From contig JACQEE010000122.1 in assembly GCA_016200725.1 (NCBI GenBank), positions 1-11,294 of the forward strand: a DNA stretch of 11,294 nucleotides, written 5' to 3'. The number at the start of each line of letters is the position of its first letter. The stretch's first letter is position 1. Below are positions 1 to 6,970 of the stretch, one piece after another. The notes below the pieces were generated by a model. It was given only the letters and a program-made list of their open reading frames with translations. It ran no database searches and was not told the DNA's origin. Origin of the DNA: Chloroflexota bacterium (GTDB taxonomy: Bacteria; Chloroflexota; Dehalococcoidia; SHYB01). Position numbers and translations under genes: made by a program.

Positions 1-1258
1 AGGCGAACTCAGTCTCCAGGTTCTCCTCGGCTGACATATCGAGCATGACGTCGACGATGTGTTTGCCGGTGCGCTTGGCCACCTCGGCAATCTTCTTGCC
101 TTCGTCGGCCTTGAACTTGCCGGTCTTCGAGCGAAGCAGCGTGACCTCCGAGAGGCGGCGGTACACCGGGGTGACCTTATCGTCCTCATCGGCCTCCGCC
201 TTCATCTTCGCGCGGACTGCGGGATCCTTGATCAATTTGAGCGCCTCTGAGCGCGGCTTGGAGAAGACGTCCTTCCACGTGGGGCGCTTCTCCTGCATCG
301 TGGTGCCGGTACTCGCGAGGTTGAAGATCGAGTCGAGGCGCTGGGAGCGGGCGATGGCGTAGACCTGCGCGCCCTGCTTCGACGCCTCCTCCATGTAGGC
401 GATCTGCTGCTTCCAGGTGTTCGGACGATCCCACGAGTGGGAGAGTTCGTTCCAGTTCACTGGCCGGCCGCTCATCAACGAGAGGTTGGTCATGAGCTTC
501 TGGTCGGCATCGCTGAACTTGTCGGCACCCATCACCGCGGTCTCGGTGATGATCTCGATGCTGCCGATGCGATATTCGGCGAGCGCCTCACCTAGTTGGA
601 GCACCTCTTCGTGCGACGCCTGGCGGCTCGGGACAGGCTTGCCGTCCATGCCGTAGTGCGTCGGTGAGAGCGACGTCGTGAAGCCGAAGGCGCCGTTGGC
701 CATAGCCTCGCTCACGATGCCGCGCATCTTCTTGATCTCATCGTCGGTGCCCTTGCGGTCGTTGGCAGCCTCGCCCATCACGTAGCGGCGGATCGCCGAA
801 TGTCCAACCATCGAGGCTACGTTGATGCCGACCTTCTCTTTGCGGATGCGCTTGAGGTATTCGGGATAGGTCGTCCACTTCCAATCGATGCCGAGTTCCA
901 GCGCCTTGAGGTTGACGCCCTCTACGCGCGCAAACATGCGGGCGAGGTACTCGCGGTCCTTCGGCGCGCACGGGGCGAGTGTGAAGCCGCAGTTGCCCAT
1001 GACAACGGTCGTTGCGCCGTGCCAGGGCGAACAGGTGAGGAGCGGATCCCAGAGGATCTGCGCGTCGTAGTGCGTGTGCAGATCGATGAAGCCTGGGGCG
1101 ACGATCTTGCCCTCGGCATCGATGACTTTCGCGCCGTTGGCGCTGACCTTGCCCTTTTCGACGATCTTGCCGTTCTTGATGCCGATGTCCGCTCGATAGC
1201 GGGGGAGTCCAGTGCCGTCAACCACCGTGCCGTTCTTGATAACCAGGTCGTGCGCCAT
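1..1258 (-). CDS. N-acyl-D-amino-acid deacylase-like amidohydrolase, 3' end cut by window edge
   Basis: Metal-dependent amidohydrolase of the D-aminoacylase / N-acyl-D-amino-acid deacylase type (Amidohydro_3 group), expected to hydrolyse an amide or related C-N bond in the cytoplasm. The 419 visible residues start with the usual small beta-sandwich (LVIKNGTVVDGTG, residues 5-17). The metal motif HTHYD follows at 61-65. MGNCGF at 87-92 places Cys90 where D-aminoacylases have a metal-ligand cysteine, and VGHSAIR lies near 151-157. Family members usually have about 500-590 residues, so the C-terminal part, including the later catalytic Asp, is outside the window. The ATG at 1258 is preceded by AAAGGAG five bases away. 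No internal stop is seen. The exact substrate cannot be read from sequence; D-hydantoinase- or dipeptidase-like activities are alternatives. Confidence 0.9.
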   Translation of the reverse strand, partial: MAHDLVIKNGTVVDGTGLPRYRADIGIKNGKIVEKGKVSANGAKVIDAEGKIVAPGFIDLHTHYDAQILWDPLLTCSPWHGATTVVMGNCGFTLAPCAPKDREYLARMFARVEGVNLKALELGIDWKWTTYPEYLKRIRKEKVGINVASMVGHSAIRRYVMGEAANDRKGTDDEIKKMRGIVSEAMANGAFGFTTSLSPTHYGMDGKPVPSRQASHEEVLQLGEALAEYRIGSIEIITETAVMGADKFSDADQKLMTNLSLMSGRPVNWNELSHSWDRPNTWKQQIAYMEEASKQGAQVYAIARSQRLDSIFNLASTGTTMQEKRPTWKDVFSKPRSEALKLIKDPAVRAKMKAEADEDDKVTPVYRRLSEVTLLRSKTGKFKADEGKKIAEVAKRTGKHIVDVMLDMSAEENLETEFA

Positions 1259-1279
1259 TCGCGCTCCTTTCCTGCTGGC

Positions 1280-1300
1280 GGGCGCATTTGAAATGCGCCC
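1280..1300. repeat. 21-nt perfect palindromic repeat, copy 1
   Basis: Arms GGGCGCATTT and AAATGCGCCC surround a single G, giving a 10-bp perfect inverted repeat. The identical 21 bases recur at 6910-6930, and both copies are followed on the plus strand by CTRC. Copy 1 lies 21 nt upstream of the start codon at 1258, inside the presumed 5' leader of that gene. It looks like a dispersed REP-like intergenic element; a role as operator or mRNA hairpin is possible but unproven. Confidence 0.85.
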
Positions 1301-1362
1301 CTACAAGAGACCCCGCGGGCTGGTTGCACCGCTGGTAACTGTTGCCTCTTGGAATTGGTTTG

Positions 1363-1391
1363 AGCATAGTCACCCACCTCTTGCCAGTCAA
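1363..1391 (-). promoter_or_regulatory. Candidate sigma70-type promoter for the D-aminoacylase-like gene
   Basis: On the minus strand TTGACT (1391-1386) and TATGCT (1368-1363) are separated by exactly 17 nt. Transcription would begin near 1356 and give a leader of about 100 nt that includes the 21-nt palindrome. Confidence 0.55.
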
Positions 1392-1487
1392 GGCGCGAGA
1401 CGGGGGAGAAGGCAACCGCCAAGACACCGCGGCACCATGCTTTCGAGGGAGGCCTGACCCTCCCGCATCCCGCGAGGAATGGGATCC

Positions 1488-1553
1488 CGAGCCGGGGGTG
1501 AACCCGCGGTGAAGGGCGGGTGAGCCGTGGGTGAAGCCGAGGTGAAGGGGTCC
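1488..1553. repeat. Degenerate 11-nt tandem repeat, about five to six units
   Basis: TGAA or TGAG recurs at 1499, 1510, 1521, 1532 and 1543, exactly every 11 bases. The units approximate TGAAGCCGNGG. The array is flanked by near-identical direct repeats, GGGATCCCGAGCC (1481-1493) and GGGTCCCGAGCC (1548-1559). The period is close to one helical turn. Function is unknown; it could be slippage-derived or a protein-binding array. Confidence 0.65.
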
Positions 1554-1593
1554 CGAGCCACAGGTGTCGGGCCGTTGTTTTGCGGGATTTGCC

Positions 1594-1616
1594 CGGGATT
1601 CCCGGCGGGAATCCCG
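1594..1616. repeat. Perfect inverted repeat, 11-bp arms
   Basis: CGGGATTCCCG and CGGGAATCCCG flank a single G. A further 8-bp pair, GCGGGATT (1582-1589) with AATCCCGC (1610-1617), offers an alternative fold. There is no T-run after it, so it is not a typical intrinsic terminator. Confidence 0.7.
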
Positions 1617-1904
1617 CAGAGGAATGGGCTGCGAAATTTTTTACCTCCGCCCTGCGATCATTATGTCGAGCATGAGGTTACCGGCTGGAGGATAGGTGGA
1701 TACCTATGCCTATGTCGTACATGTGTTCTCCAATTTCCAGTATACGGAGGTACGCAAGAGGTCAGCGCCAGAGGTAGGACGATGCGCGTCTCGGGGTGTA
1801 CGCAGCCTCGGAAAGGTCCTTCACCCGGTTCAGAACTCGATTCGCCAGGGGAGAGGGCGCAGGGGACTACGGGGAACTGATCTACTACCGTGTAGAACGT
1901 TATC

Positions 1905-1934
1905 TTGACAGCCGGTTTGACTGCCGCCTATGTT
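1905..1934 (+). promoter_or_regulatory. Candidate sigma70-type promoter for the alpha/beta hydrolase
   Basis: TTGACA at 1905-1910 matches the -35 consensus fully. TATGTT at 1929-1934 follows after 18 nt. The predicted start of transcription lies about 55 nt before the ATG at 1995. Confidence 0.5.
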
Positions 1935-1961
1935 CACAACCAACAGTGAGGGAGAAGGAAT

Positions 1962-1980
1962 CCTTCAACTGCGCTCAGGG
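1962..1980 (+). repeat. Copy of the CCTTCRACTGCGCTCAGGG intergenic repeat
   Basis: The 19 bases differ at one position (A for G) from 6865-6883. This copy sits in the leader of the alpha/beta hydrolase. Short elements of this type are scattered through many environmental bacterial genomes; no function is assigned here. Confidence 0.65.
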
Positions 1981-1994
1981 TAGCAGGAAAAACC

Positions 1995-2777
1995 ATGCCA
2001 CTTGCCAAGATCAACGGCATCGATCTGTATTACGAGGAGCACGGGCAGGGCGCGCCGGTGATCTTTGTGCACGGCGGCGGGGGCAACCACCTCTCGTGGT
2101 GGCAGCAGGTGCCAGCGTTCTGGAAGCGTTACCGCGTCATCACGCTGGACCTGCGCGGCTTCGGCGTCTCGCACAACATGAACAACCAGAGCGGCGCAGA
2201 CATCCTCGCTAGCGATTTGCTCGGCCTGATGGACCATCTCGAGGTGAAGAAGGCGTATCTCGTGGCGCAGTCGCTCGGGGGGTGGGCGATCTGGGGTGCG
2301 GCGGAGAAGGCGCCGGAGCGCGTCATCGCGATGGTGATGGCCGATACGCCCGGCGGCGTGCCGGTCGCGGCGACGGCGCAGTGGGCGAAGGAGACGCGCG
2401 AGCGCGGCGGCAGCGTTCTCGACCGCGCCATCGCGCCGCGATTGGCCATAGAACGGCCCGACCTCGCGTTCCTGTACCGGCAGATCCAGGGCCTGAATGA
2501 CCGGCGGCCCATCGACACGAAAGCGCCGAGCCCGCTCGCAGACGCCCACGCGAAACCGCCGCGCACACTCACCACGTGGCCAATCCCCACGCTGTTCATC
2601 GTCGGCGAGGAGGACGCCATCACCACGGCACCCTTCATCGAGATCGTCGCGAAGGCGGTACCGGGGGCACGGTTGATCAAGTTCGCAGGCGCGGGGCATT
2701 CGGTCTATTTCGAAAAGGCCACCGAGTTCAACAAGATCGTGCTGGACTTCTTCTCGCAGGTGGAACGGGGTGCATGA
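1995..2777 (+). CDS. Alpha/beta-fold hydrolase
   Basis: A 260-residue serine hydrolase of the alpha/beta-fold type, probably a cytoplasmic esterase, C-C hydrolase or lactonase; no signal peptide is visible. The oxyanion-hole segment VFVHGGGG lies at 24-30. The nucleophile elbow is A-Q-S-L-G-G with Ser93. VGEEDAIT puts the acid at Asp207, and GAGHSVYFE gives the catalytic His235. Length is normal for the family. The ATG at 1995 has AGGA 6-7 bases upstream. The gene is followed after 17 bp by the DUF2199 gene, probably in the same transcript. The nearby amidohydrolases and CMD protein would suit a ring-cleavage or ester-degrading pathway, but this is inference. Confidence 0.93.
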   Translation: MPLAKINGIDLYYEEHGQGAPVIFVHGGGGNHLSWWQQVPAFWKRYRVITLDLRGFGVSHNMNNQSGADILASDLLGLMDHLEVKKAYLVAQSLGGWAIWGAAEKAPERVIAMVMADTPGGVPVAATAQWAKETRERGGSVLDRAIAPRLAIERPDLAFLYRQIQGLNDRRPIDTKAPSPLADAHAKPPRTLTTWPIPTLFIVGEEDAITTAPFIEIVAKAVPGARLIKFAGAGHSVYFEKATEFNKIVLDFFSQVERGA

Positions 2778-2794
2778 GGCCGGTCTGAAGACAC

Positions 2795-3301
2795 ATGGTA
2801 TTTGAGTTCACCTGCAAATCGTGCGGCAAAGTCCACCGCGGTATGCCGCACTTCGGCACCGATGCCCCTGCAAGCTATGACAACATTCCTCGTGAGGAGC
2901 GCGCCAAGCGCTGTACGCTCGGGACAGATGACTGCGTCATCGATGGCAAATGGTTCTTCGTCCGGGGCAACATCGTGATTCCGGTCCACGGCGAACAAGA
3001 GGCGTTCTCCTGGGGAGTTTGGGTATCACTCAGTGCCCAGAGCTTCAAGCAATGGAAAGAGAGCTTTCTCCTGGAACCGCGTGCGCACATCGGCCCGTTC
3101 TTCGGTTGGCTTAATTCGCGCCTGCCGTCTTATCCCAACACATTAAGCCTGAAAACCCATGTTCATCTCAAGGATTGCGGCGTTCGTCCCTTCATCGAGC
3201 TTGAGCCTACGGATCACCCTCTCGCTGTCGAACAACGTGGCGGTATTTCGATCGAGCGAGTCGCAGAAATCTACGCGAAGGTCATGCACCCCGGAGACTG
3301 A
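2795..3301 (+). CDS. DUF2199 domain protein
   Basis: A 168-residue soluble protein that matches the DUF2199 family as I know it. It opens with the zinc-ribbon-like C-x-x-C-G-x-x-H motif (Cys7, Cys10, His14). It also has the typical ERAKR...L.TDDCVID block, the F-V-R-G-N-I-V-I-P strand and the signature WGVWVSLS. The function of the family is unknown. The ATG has no strong ribosome binding site, and the gene begins 17 bp after the alpha/beta hydrolase stop, which suggests translational coupling. Its base composition is less GC-rich than its neighbours (codons such as AAA and TTT are more frequent), a possible sign of separate ancestry. Confidence 0.88.
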   Translation: MVFEFTCKSCGKVHRGMPHFGTDAPASYDNIPREERAKRCTLGTDDCVIDGKWFFVRGNIVIPVHGEQEAFSWGVWVSLSAQSFKQWKESFLLEPRAHIGPFFGWLNSRLPSYPNTLSLKTHVHLKDCGVRPFIELEPTDHPLAVEQRGGISIERVAEIYAKVMHPGD

Positions 3302-3352
3302 ATCTCGCGAACGGACGCGGCCATTGACGCTCCTGAGGGATATCGCGATGGA

Positions 3353-3382
3353 TTCATAGTGAGTCGCTGCACTCGCTATGAT
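3353..3382 (+). promoter_or_regulatory. Weak candidate promoter before the CMD-like gene
   Basis: TATGAT at 3377-3382 is a good -10 match. The only -35-like sequence at suitable distance is TTCATA (3353-3358), 18 nt upstream. Transcription would start about 20 nt before the ATG at 3412. Confidence 0.35.
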
Positions 3383-3411
3383 ACTGGCATCCAATGAGTG
3401 GAGGCGTAGCC

Positions 3412-3957
3412 ATGGCGCGAGTGCCGTACATGAAGCGCGAAGACCTGTCGCCGGAGGGCCAGGCGGCCTGGGACTACATTGTGAAGTCGCGTGGCCAGAT
3501 GCTGCGCCCCTACGAGCTGCTCATGGCCAGCCCGTGGCTTGGCGCGCGCGTCGCCGATGTCGGCCTCTCCGTGCGCAAGGACTCCACGCTGCCCGACGCC
3601 GCGCGCGAGACAATCATCCTCACAGTCGCGCGTGAACTACAGAACGCGTTCGAATACACCTACCACGAGGACATCGCGCGCAAGAATGGCGTGCGCGAGT
3701 CGGTGATCGAGAGCATTCGCACGCGCAAGCAGAAGGGCATGATCCCGCAGGAGTCGGTCTTCGTCGACTACGCGCGGCAAGTCATCGGCAATCGCGTCAA
3801 CGATGCGACGTTCCAGGCCGTCGAGCACCTCGTTGGGCAGCGCGGCGCGGTCGAGGCGACGTTGCTGGCCTCCTTCTACGCGCTTATGTGCCTCACGATG
3901 AATGCACTGCGCCTCGAATTGCCAGCCAACGTGCCGTCGAAACTGCCTGCGCCTTGA
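3412..3957 (+). CDS. Carboxymuconolactone decarboxylase / AhpD-like family protein
   Basis: A 181-residue all-helical protein of the CMD/AhpD superfamily. The core lies at about residues 62-95, RETIILTVAREL followed by FEYTYHEDIARKNGV. His85 corresponds to the conserved histidine. The positions of the AhpD redox CxxC pair are Asn78 and Glu81, so this copy is not a peroxidase-supporting AhpD; it has the cysteine-less E-x-x-x-H arrangement found in decarboxylase-like members. The start at 3412 is chosen over the ATG at 3394 because GGAGG (3400-3404) sits 7 nt before 3412. It could act on a lactone or carboxylate formed by the neighbouring hydrolases, but no substrate is evident. Confidence 0.88.
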   Translation: MARVPYMKREDLSPEGQAAWDYIVKSRGQMLRPYELLMASPWLGARVADVGLSVRKDSTLPDAARETIILTVARELQNAFEYTYHEDIARKNGVRESVIESIRTRKQKGMIPQESVFVDYARQVIGNRVNDATFQAVEHLVGQRGAVEATLLASFYALMCLTMNALRLELPANVPSKLPAP

Positions 3958-4079
3958 CGTACGAGACCTTACGCTCTTGACGCCCTGCGTATGATGGCTC
4001 TTCGCCGATTTGTGATTCCGTATTTCGTCGCGCTTCGCACAGTCCTCGTGGCCGCTCATTGACACTCCTCTTCCCTGGT

Positions 4080-4096
4080 GTTAGCGTCACGCTAAC
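4080..4096. promoter_or_regulatory. Palindromic operator-like site before the amidohydrolase
   Basis: GTTAGCGT and ACGCTAAC flank a single C, a perfect 8-bp inverted repeat ending 23 nt before the ATG at 4120. Size and position fit a dimeric regulator site (TetR- or GntR-like) or a small leader hairpin. I see no second copy in the window. Confidence 0.45.
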
Positions 4097-4119
4097 CCGA
4101 CCTTTCCAGAGGCAGAACC

Positions 4120-5298
4120 ATGACGACGCTCAAGTCGCGGACCAAGGTAAAGTACGAACTCATCTCCGCAGACGACCACTTCGCCGAACCCCCCGACCTG
4201 TGGACAGGCCGACTGCCCGCGAAATTCAAGGCGAACGCGCCGCGCGTTGAGCGCACCGCGCAAGGCGATGGCTGGGTTTTCCCCAACCGGCCATGGTCAC
4301 CGCTGGGACTCGGGGCGCAGGCGGGACGCGATTTCAAGGACTACCGTTACACCGGCGTGACCTACGACGACGTCCGCCCAGGGGTCTACGAGTCGAAGGG
4401 ACGGCTCGAGGACCTCGACCTCGATGGCGTCTGGGCCTCCGTCATCTATCCGACGACCGGCCTCTCGCTGGTGACCATTCAGGACATCGAGTTGTACACC
4501 GCGTGCGTTCGAGCCTACAACGATTTCTGCGCGGAGTTCGCCAAGGCCGACAAGCGTCGCCTCTTGCCGCTGGGCATCATCCCTAAGAATGGCGTCGAGG
4601 CCGCGCTCGCTGAACTCGACCGGATGCGCAAGATCGGCCTTCGCGGCGCGCTGCTCTCCGCGTTGCCTAGTGGCGGCGACTGGCCCACGCCGGACGACGA
4701 GCGCTTCTGGTCCGCGGCGCAGGACCTCGGCGTCGTGATGCACATCCACATCGGCCTGGCGACTCGCGCCGGCCTGACTAACGCTACGCAGATCAGCACT
4801 GGCCCGCAGCCCGCGAATCCACTGCTCCCCGTCATGCTCAAGGGCTACGCCCTCATCGCTCAGGGCGCGCAGAACGCCTTCGCCGGGCTCATCTTCTCCG
4901 GAGTGATGGAGCGCTATCCTAAATTGAAGTGGGTCTCCGTCGAGAGCGGCATCGGGTGGATTCCCTACTACCTCGAGCGCTGGGACGGCGTCTTCGAGCG
5001 CCAGCGCCACTGGGCGAACATCGACCTGCCGATGAAGCCAAGCGACTATTGGCGGCGACAGGTCTTCGCAACGTTCGAGGAAGACAAGATCGGCGTAGAC
5101 CTCGCGGTACGCCACCCAGAGTATGTCGGCGTGGAGAACCTCATGTGGGCGTCCGACTACCCGCATGGCGACACGACGTGGCCGAAGTCGCGGGAGACGG
5201 TGCAAGAGCACTTCCAAGGCTTGCCCCAACACGCCAAGCGCCGCATGACCTGGGACAACGCGCGAGAGTTGTACAAGATCGAAACGCCGGCTAGCTAG
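4120..5298 (+). CDS. PF04909 amidohydrolase (ACMSD/OHCU-decarboxylase-like TIM barrel)
   Basis: A 392-residue metal-dependent TIM-barrel protein of the amidohydrolase-2 family, which contains decarboxylases (ACMSD, gamma-resorcylate) and hydrolases. The N-terminal metal motif reads D-D-H (18-20) in place of H-x-H. A barrel histidine occurs in HIHIG (208-212). ESGIGW precedes the end of the barrel, and the metal-ligand Asp is D346 in ASDYPHGDTTW. The protein ends with the usual DNARELYKI helix. The ATG is preceded by AGAGG at 7 nt. UspA follows after 34 bp, suggesting an operon. A clear paralogue lies at 10006, sharing ESGIGW, RRQ, F-E-D-I-G and ASDYPHGDTT. Substrate is unknown. Confidence 0.93.
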   Translation: MTTLKSRTKVKYELISADDHFAEPPDLWTGRLPAKFKANAPRVERTAQGDGWVFPNRPWSPLGLGAQAGRDFKDYRYTGVTYDDVRPGVYESKGRLEDLDLDGVWASVIYPTTGLSLVTIQDIELYTACVRAYNDFCAEFAKADKRRLLPLGIIPKNGVEAALAELDRMRKIGLRGALLSALPSGGDWPTPDDERFWSAAQDLGVVMHIHIGLATRAGLTNATQISTGPQPANPLLPVMLKGYALIAQGAQNAFAGLIFSGVMERYPKLKWVSVESGIGWIPYYLERWDGVFERQRHWANIDLPMKPSDYWRRQVFATFEEDKIGVDLAVRHPEYVGVENLMWASDYPHGDTTWPKSRETVQEHFQGLPQHAKRRMTWDNARELYKIETPAS

Positions 5299-5332
5299 CA
5301 GAGAGCGGCGACAAGTCTGCCAGAGGGCTTCA

Positions 5333-6238
5333 GTGTTCAAACGCATCCTGCTTGCTTTAGATAGATCACCGCTTGCCGAGCAGGCGATCCCCTACACGCA
5401 ACAGATCGCCCGGGCGTTCAGCGCCAATGTGACGTTGGTCAGCATCGCAAACCGCGACGACACGGATGTGGGCCTCAACCGGGCGGGACAATCAGTGGCT
5501 CGCGAACTCAGGAGGGTCGAAGGCTACCTCGGCAAGCACCAGAAAGCACTGGCGGGACAGGGCGTCACAACCGATGTTGCACTCAGCGCTGGAAAGCCCG
5601 CGGACGAAATCGTGCGCGCTGCGACGGGCCGCGGATGCGACCTGATTTGCATGACTACGCGCGGCCGCTCCGGAGTTGGCCGCTGGATGCTTGGCAGCAC
5701 CGCCGACAAGGTGCTGCACACAACCAGGGTGCCAATGCTCCTCATGCGCCCCGCGGACAGCACGGCGGCGCGCACAGTTCAGCCGATACGCCGGATCGTG
5801 GTCCCGCTCGATGGCTCCGCCCTAGCGGAATCGGTGCTGCCCTCTGTGCTGGAACTTGCCAAGACGATGAGCGTGAACATCGCTCTCCTTCGCGTCGTGC
5901 CAAGCAGCGCCTTCGCGATGGTCGGCGCTAAGCCGCGCGGCGTCGAACCGCGGGGTGAGCCGTCGCCGGCGGCATCAGCCGCGGACTATCTGAACCGTGT
6001 CGCTCAACGGCTGCAGCAACAGGCCCTGAAAGTGACCATCAACATTACCTCTGGCGACACCGCCGGAGAGATCATCGATGCCGCGCGTGCGGAGCCTGGC
6101 ACGCTCATCGCCATGTGCACCCATGGCCGCTCCGGCGTTGGCCGGTTGGTCCTGGGCAGCATCGCTGATCGTGTGGTGCGGCAAGGGGGAGAGCCTGTCT
6201 TGGTCTTCCACGCCGCCACTGTGCGAAAGGCACGCTAG
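5333..6238 (+). CDS. Universal stress protein, two tandem UspA domains
   Basis: A 301-residue cytoplasmic protein with two Usp domains. Domain 1 spans about 1-140, from FKRILLALDRSPLAE to VPMLLMRP. Domain 2 spans about 152-292, from IRRIVVPLDGSALAE to EPVLVF. Both keep the ATP-binding signature G-x-x-G-x9-G-S: GRSGVGRWMLGS at 111-122 and GRSGVGRLVLGS at 265-276. The variable linker at about 198-215 is rich in Pro and Gly. The start is GTG at 5333, with AGAGGG five bases upstream; no better ATG is present. It sits 34 bp after the amidohydrolase and 49 bp before the UGSC selenoprotein gene, so it is probably co-transcribed with at least the former. Confidence 0.95.
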   Translation: MFKRILLALDRSPLAEQAIPYTQQIARAFSANVTLVSIANRDDTDVGLNRAGQSVARELRRVEGYLGKHQKALAGQGVTTDVALSAGKPADEIVRAATGRGCDLICMTTRGRSGVGRWMLGSTADKVLHTTRVPMLLMRPADSTAARTVQPIRRIVVPLDGSALAESVLPSVLELAKTMSVNIALLRVVPSSAFAMVGAKPRGVEPRGEPSPAASAADYLNRVAQRLQQQALKVTINITSGDTAGEIIDAARAEPGTLIAMCTHGRSGVGRLVLGSIADRVVRQGGEPVLVFHAATVRKAR

Positions 6239-6251
6239 CGGCGCAGCGCAA

Positions 6252-6260
6252 TGCTACAAT
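6252..6260 (+). promoter_or_regulatory. Possible extended -10 promoter element before the UGSC gene
   Basis: TGCTACAAT is an extended -10 (TG-N-TACAAT), 27 nt before the ATG at 6288. No convincing -35 is seen. It resembles TGCTAGAAT found before the gene at 10006. Confidence 0.35.
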
Positions 6261-6287
6261 GCGCCTGACTTCCCGCTGGAGGTGCCC

Positions 6288-6845
6288 ATGCCGCGCATCG
6301 AGATTCTTGACCCGACAGGTGTGATTCCCGAGGCGAAGAGCGTCAAGACCGCGACCCTGGACACGCTGCACGGTAAGAAGATTGGCTTCCGCGTGGACTG
6401 GGCCAACTACGACATCTTCTGCGACGAGGCAGACAAGCAACTCCGCGCCAACTTCGAACTGCGCGACGTCGTCCACTACCACCCGAAGACCCGGACGTCC
6501 GCAACGCAGAAGGAAGGTACGGAGGAGATGAAGAAGTTCGCCTCGGAGGTAGATGCCGTCGTCGTCGGCCTCGCGGCCTGAGGGTCGTGCACCGCGTGGA
6601 GTGTCCACGACACGATTACCTCCGCCGACCTGGGCAAGCCCACCGTCCTGGTCGTTACCTCCGAGTTCGTCAAACTTGCCCAGAGCATGCTGCGCGCGCG
6701 CAACCGCTCGAACATCCCGATGGTCATCGTGCCGCATCCGTTCGAGCCATTGCCGAAGGACGACATCAAGGGCTTGGCGAGAGATAAGTTCCAAGAGATC
6801 GCCACGGCGCTGAGGACGGGTAAGGCGCCGGAGGCGAAGAAGTAA
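6288..6845 (+). CDS. UGSC-family selenoprotein (Sec encoded by UGA at 6579-6581)
   Basis: A 185-residue protein if the in-frame UGA at codon 98 is read as selenocysteine. Residues 85-101 read MKKFASEVDAVVVGLAA-U-G-S-C, exactly the motif that names the UGSC family, whose non-seleno members have C-G-S-C. The frame stays open for 87 more codons with family-like sequence (TAWSVHDTI, GKPTVLVVTSEF, IPMVIVPHPFEP) and ends at TAA 6843-6845. Hydrophobic strand before U98 and helix after it place the U-x-x-C pair as a redox or nucleophilic centre. The reaction of the family is not known to me. The ATG is supported by GGAGG five bases upstream, and a SECIS-like hairpin follows the UGA. A plain gene caller would give only a 97-residue fragment (6288-6581). 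Readthrough needs SelB and tRNA-Sec from elsewhere in the genome. Confidence 0.93.
6595..6609 (+). promoter_or_regulatory. Bacterial SECIS-like hairpin in the UGSC gene
   Basis: CGTGGA (6595-6600) pairs perfectly with TCCACG (6604-6609), leaving the loop GTG. The loop begins 19 nt after the UGA, and its first base is G. Both match the known bacterial SECIS rules: an apical loop roughly 16-37 nt from the UGA, with G in the first two loop positions. A competing stem, GTCGTG (6584-6589) with CACGAC (6606-6611), also exists. Confidence 0.75.
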
Positions 6846-6856
6846 CCTAACCCCTG

Positions 6857-6904
6857 CCCCTTCCCCTTCGACTGCGCTCAGGGCAGGCTCTGGAAGGGAA
6901 GGGG
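6857..6904 (+). repeat. Imperfect inverted repeat with CCTTCGACTGCGCTCAGGG core; possible terminator
   Basis: CCCCTTCCCCTTC (6857-6869) pairs with GAAGGGAAGGGG (6893-6904) with one bulged C, around a 23-nt loop. It contains the 19-base repeat seen at 1962-1980 (here 6865-6883). It starts 12 nt after the UGSC stop codon. It could end or protect the UGSC transcript, although no T-run follows. Confidence 0.6.
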
Positions 6905-6909
6905 AGAAC

Positions 6910-6930
6910 GGGCGCATTTGAAATGCGCCC
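6910..6930. repeat. 21-nt perfect palindromic repeat, copy 2
   Basis: Identical in all 21 bases to 1280-1300. It lies 40 nt before the ATG at 6971, so again close upstream of a coding start, but in the opposite orientation relative to the gene. It also provides the ATG at 6923, which is therefore unlikely to be the true start of the next gene. Confidence 0.85.
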
Positions 6931-6970
6931 CTGCATAAGAGGCCAGAAACAGGCGAGTAGAGGCCGGGAT

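Larger units (their letters stand above)
1259..1994. other. Divergent non-coding region, 736 bp
   Basis: This stretch separates the minus-strand deacylase from the plus-strand alpha/beta hydrolase. It holds copy 1 of the 21-nt palindrome, an outward promoter on each side, an 11-nt tandem repeat, a strong palindrome at 1594-1616 and a copy of the CCTTCRACTGCGCTCAGGG repeat. Open frames present here (for example 1527-1880 plus) are rich in Arg, Gly and Pro, lack a recognisable domain and have no convincing ribosome binding site, so no gene is called. Nothing recognisable is seen between about 1690 and 1900. Confidence 0.6.

Noticed and set aside
1527..1880. 117-residue open frame in the large non-coding region
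   Set aside because: It contains the tandem repeat and palindrome, has no domain and no good ribosome binding site.
2775..2777. Possible third in-frame UGA (end of the alpha/beta hydrolase)
   Set aside because: The hydrolase is full length with its catalytic His in place; no UxxC motif or suitable hairpin follows.
4297..5346. Long minus-strand open frame opposite the amidohydrolase
   Set aside because: It is rich in Arg, Val and Asp, has no domain, and mirrors the GC-rich codons of the real gene.
6288..6581. Reading the UGSC gene as a 97-residue protein or a nonsense-mutated pseudogene
   Set aside because: The frame after UGA is open for 87 codons and carries the family motif G-S-C-T-A-W-S-V-H-D; a SECIS-like stem is correctly placed.
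1962..6904. CRISPR array or insertion sequence explanation for the repeats
   Set aside because: Copies are kilobases apart with no regular spacers, no transposase and no cas genes.
6105..6917. 270-residue minus-strand open frame covering the UGSC gene
   Set aside because: Its N-terminus is only a translation of the intergenic repeat at 6857-6904, and it opposes the real UspA and UGSC genes.
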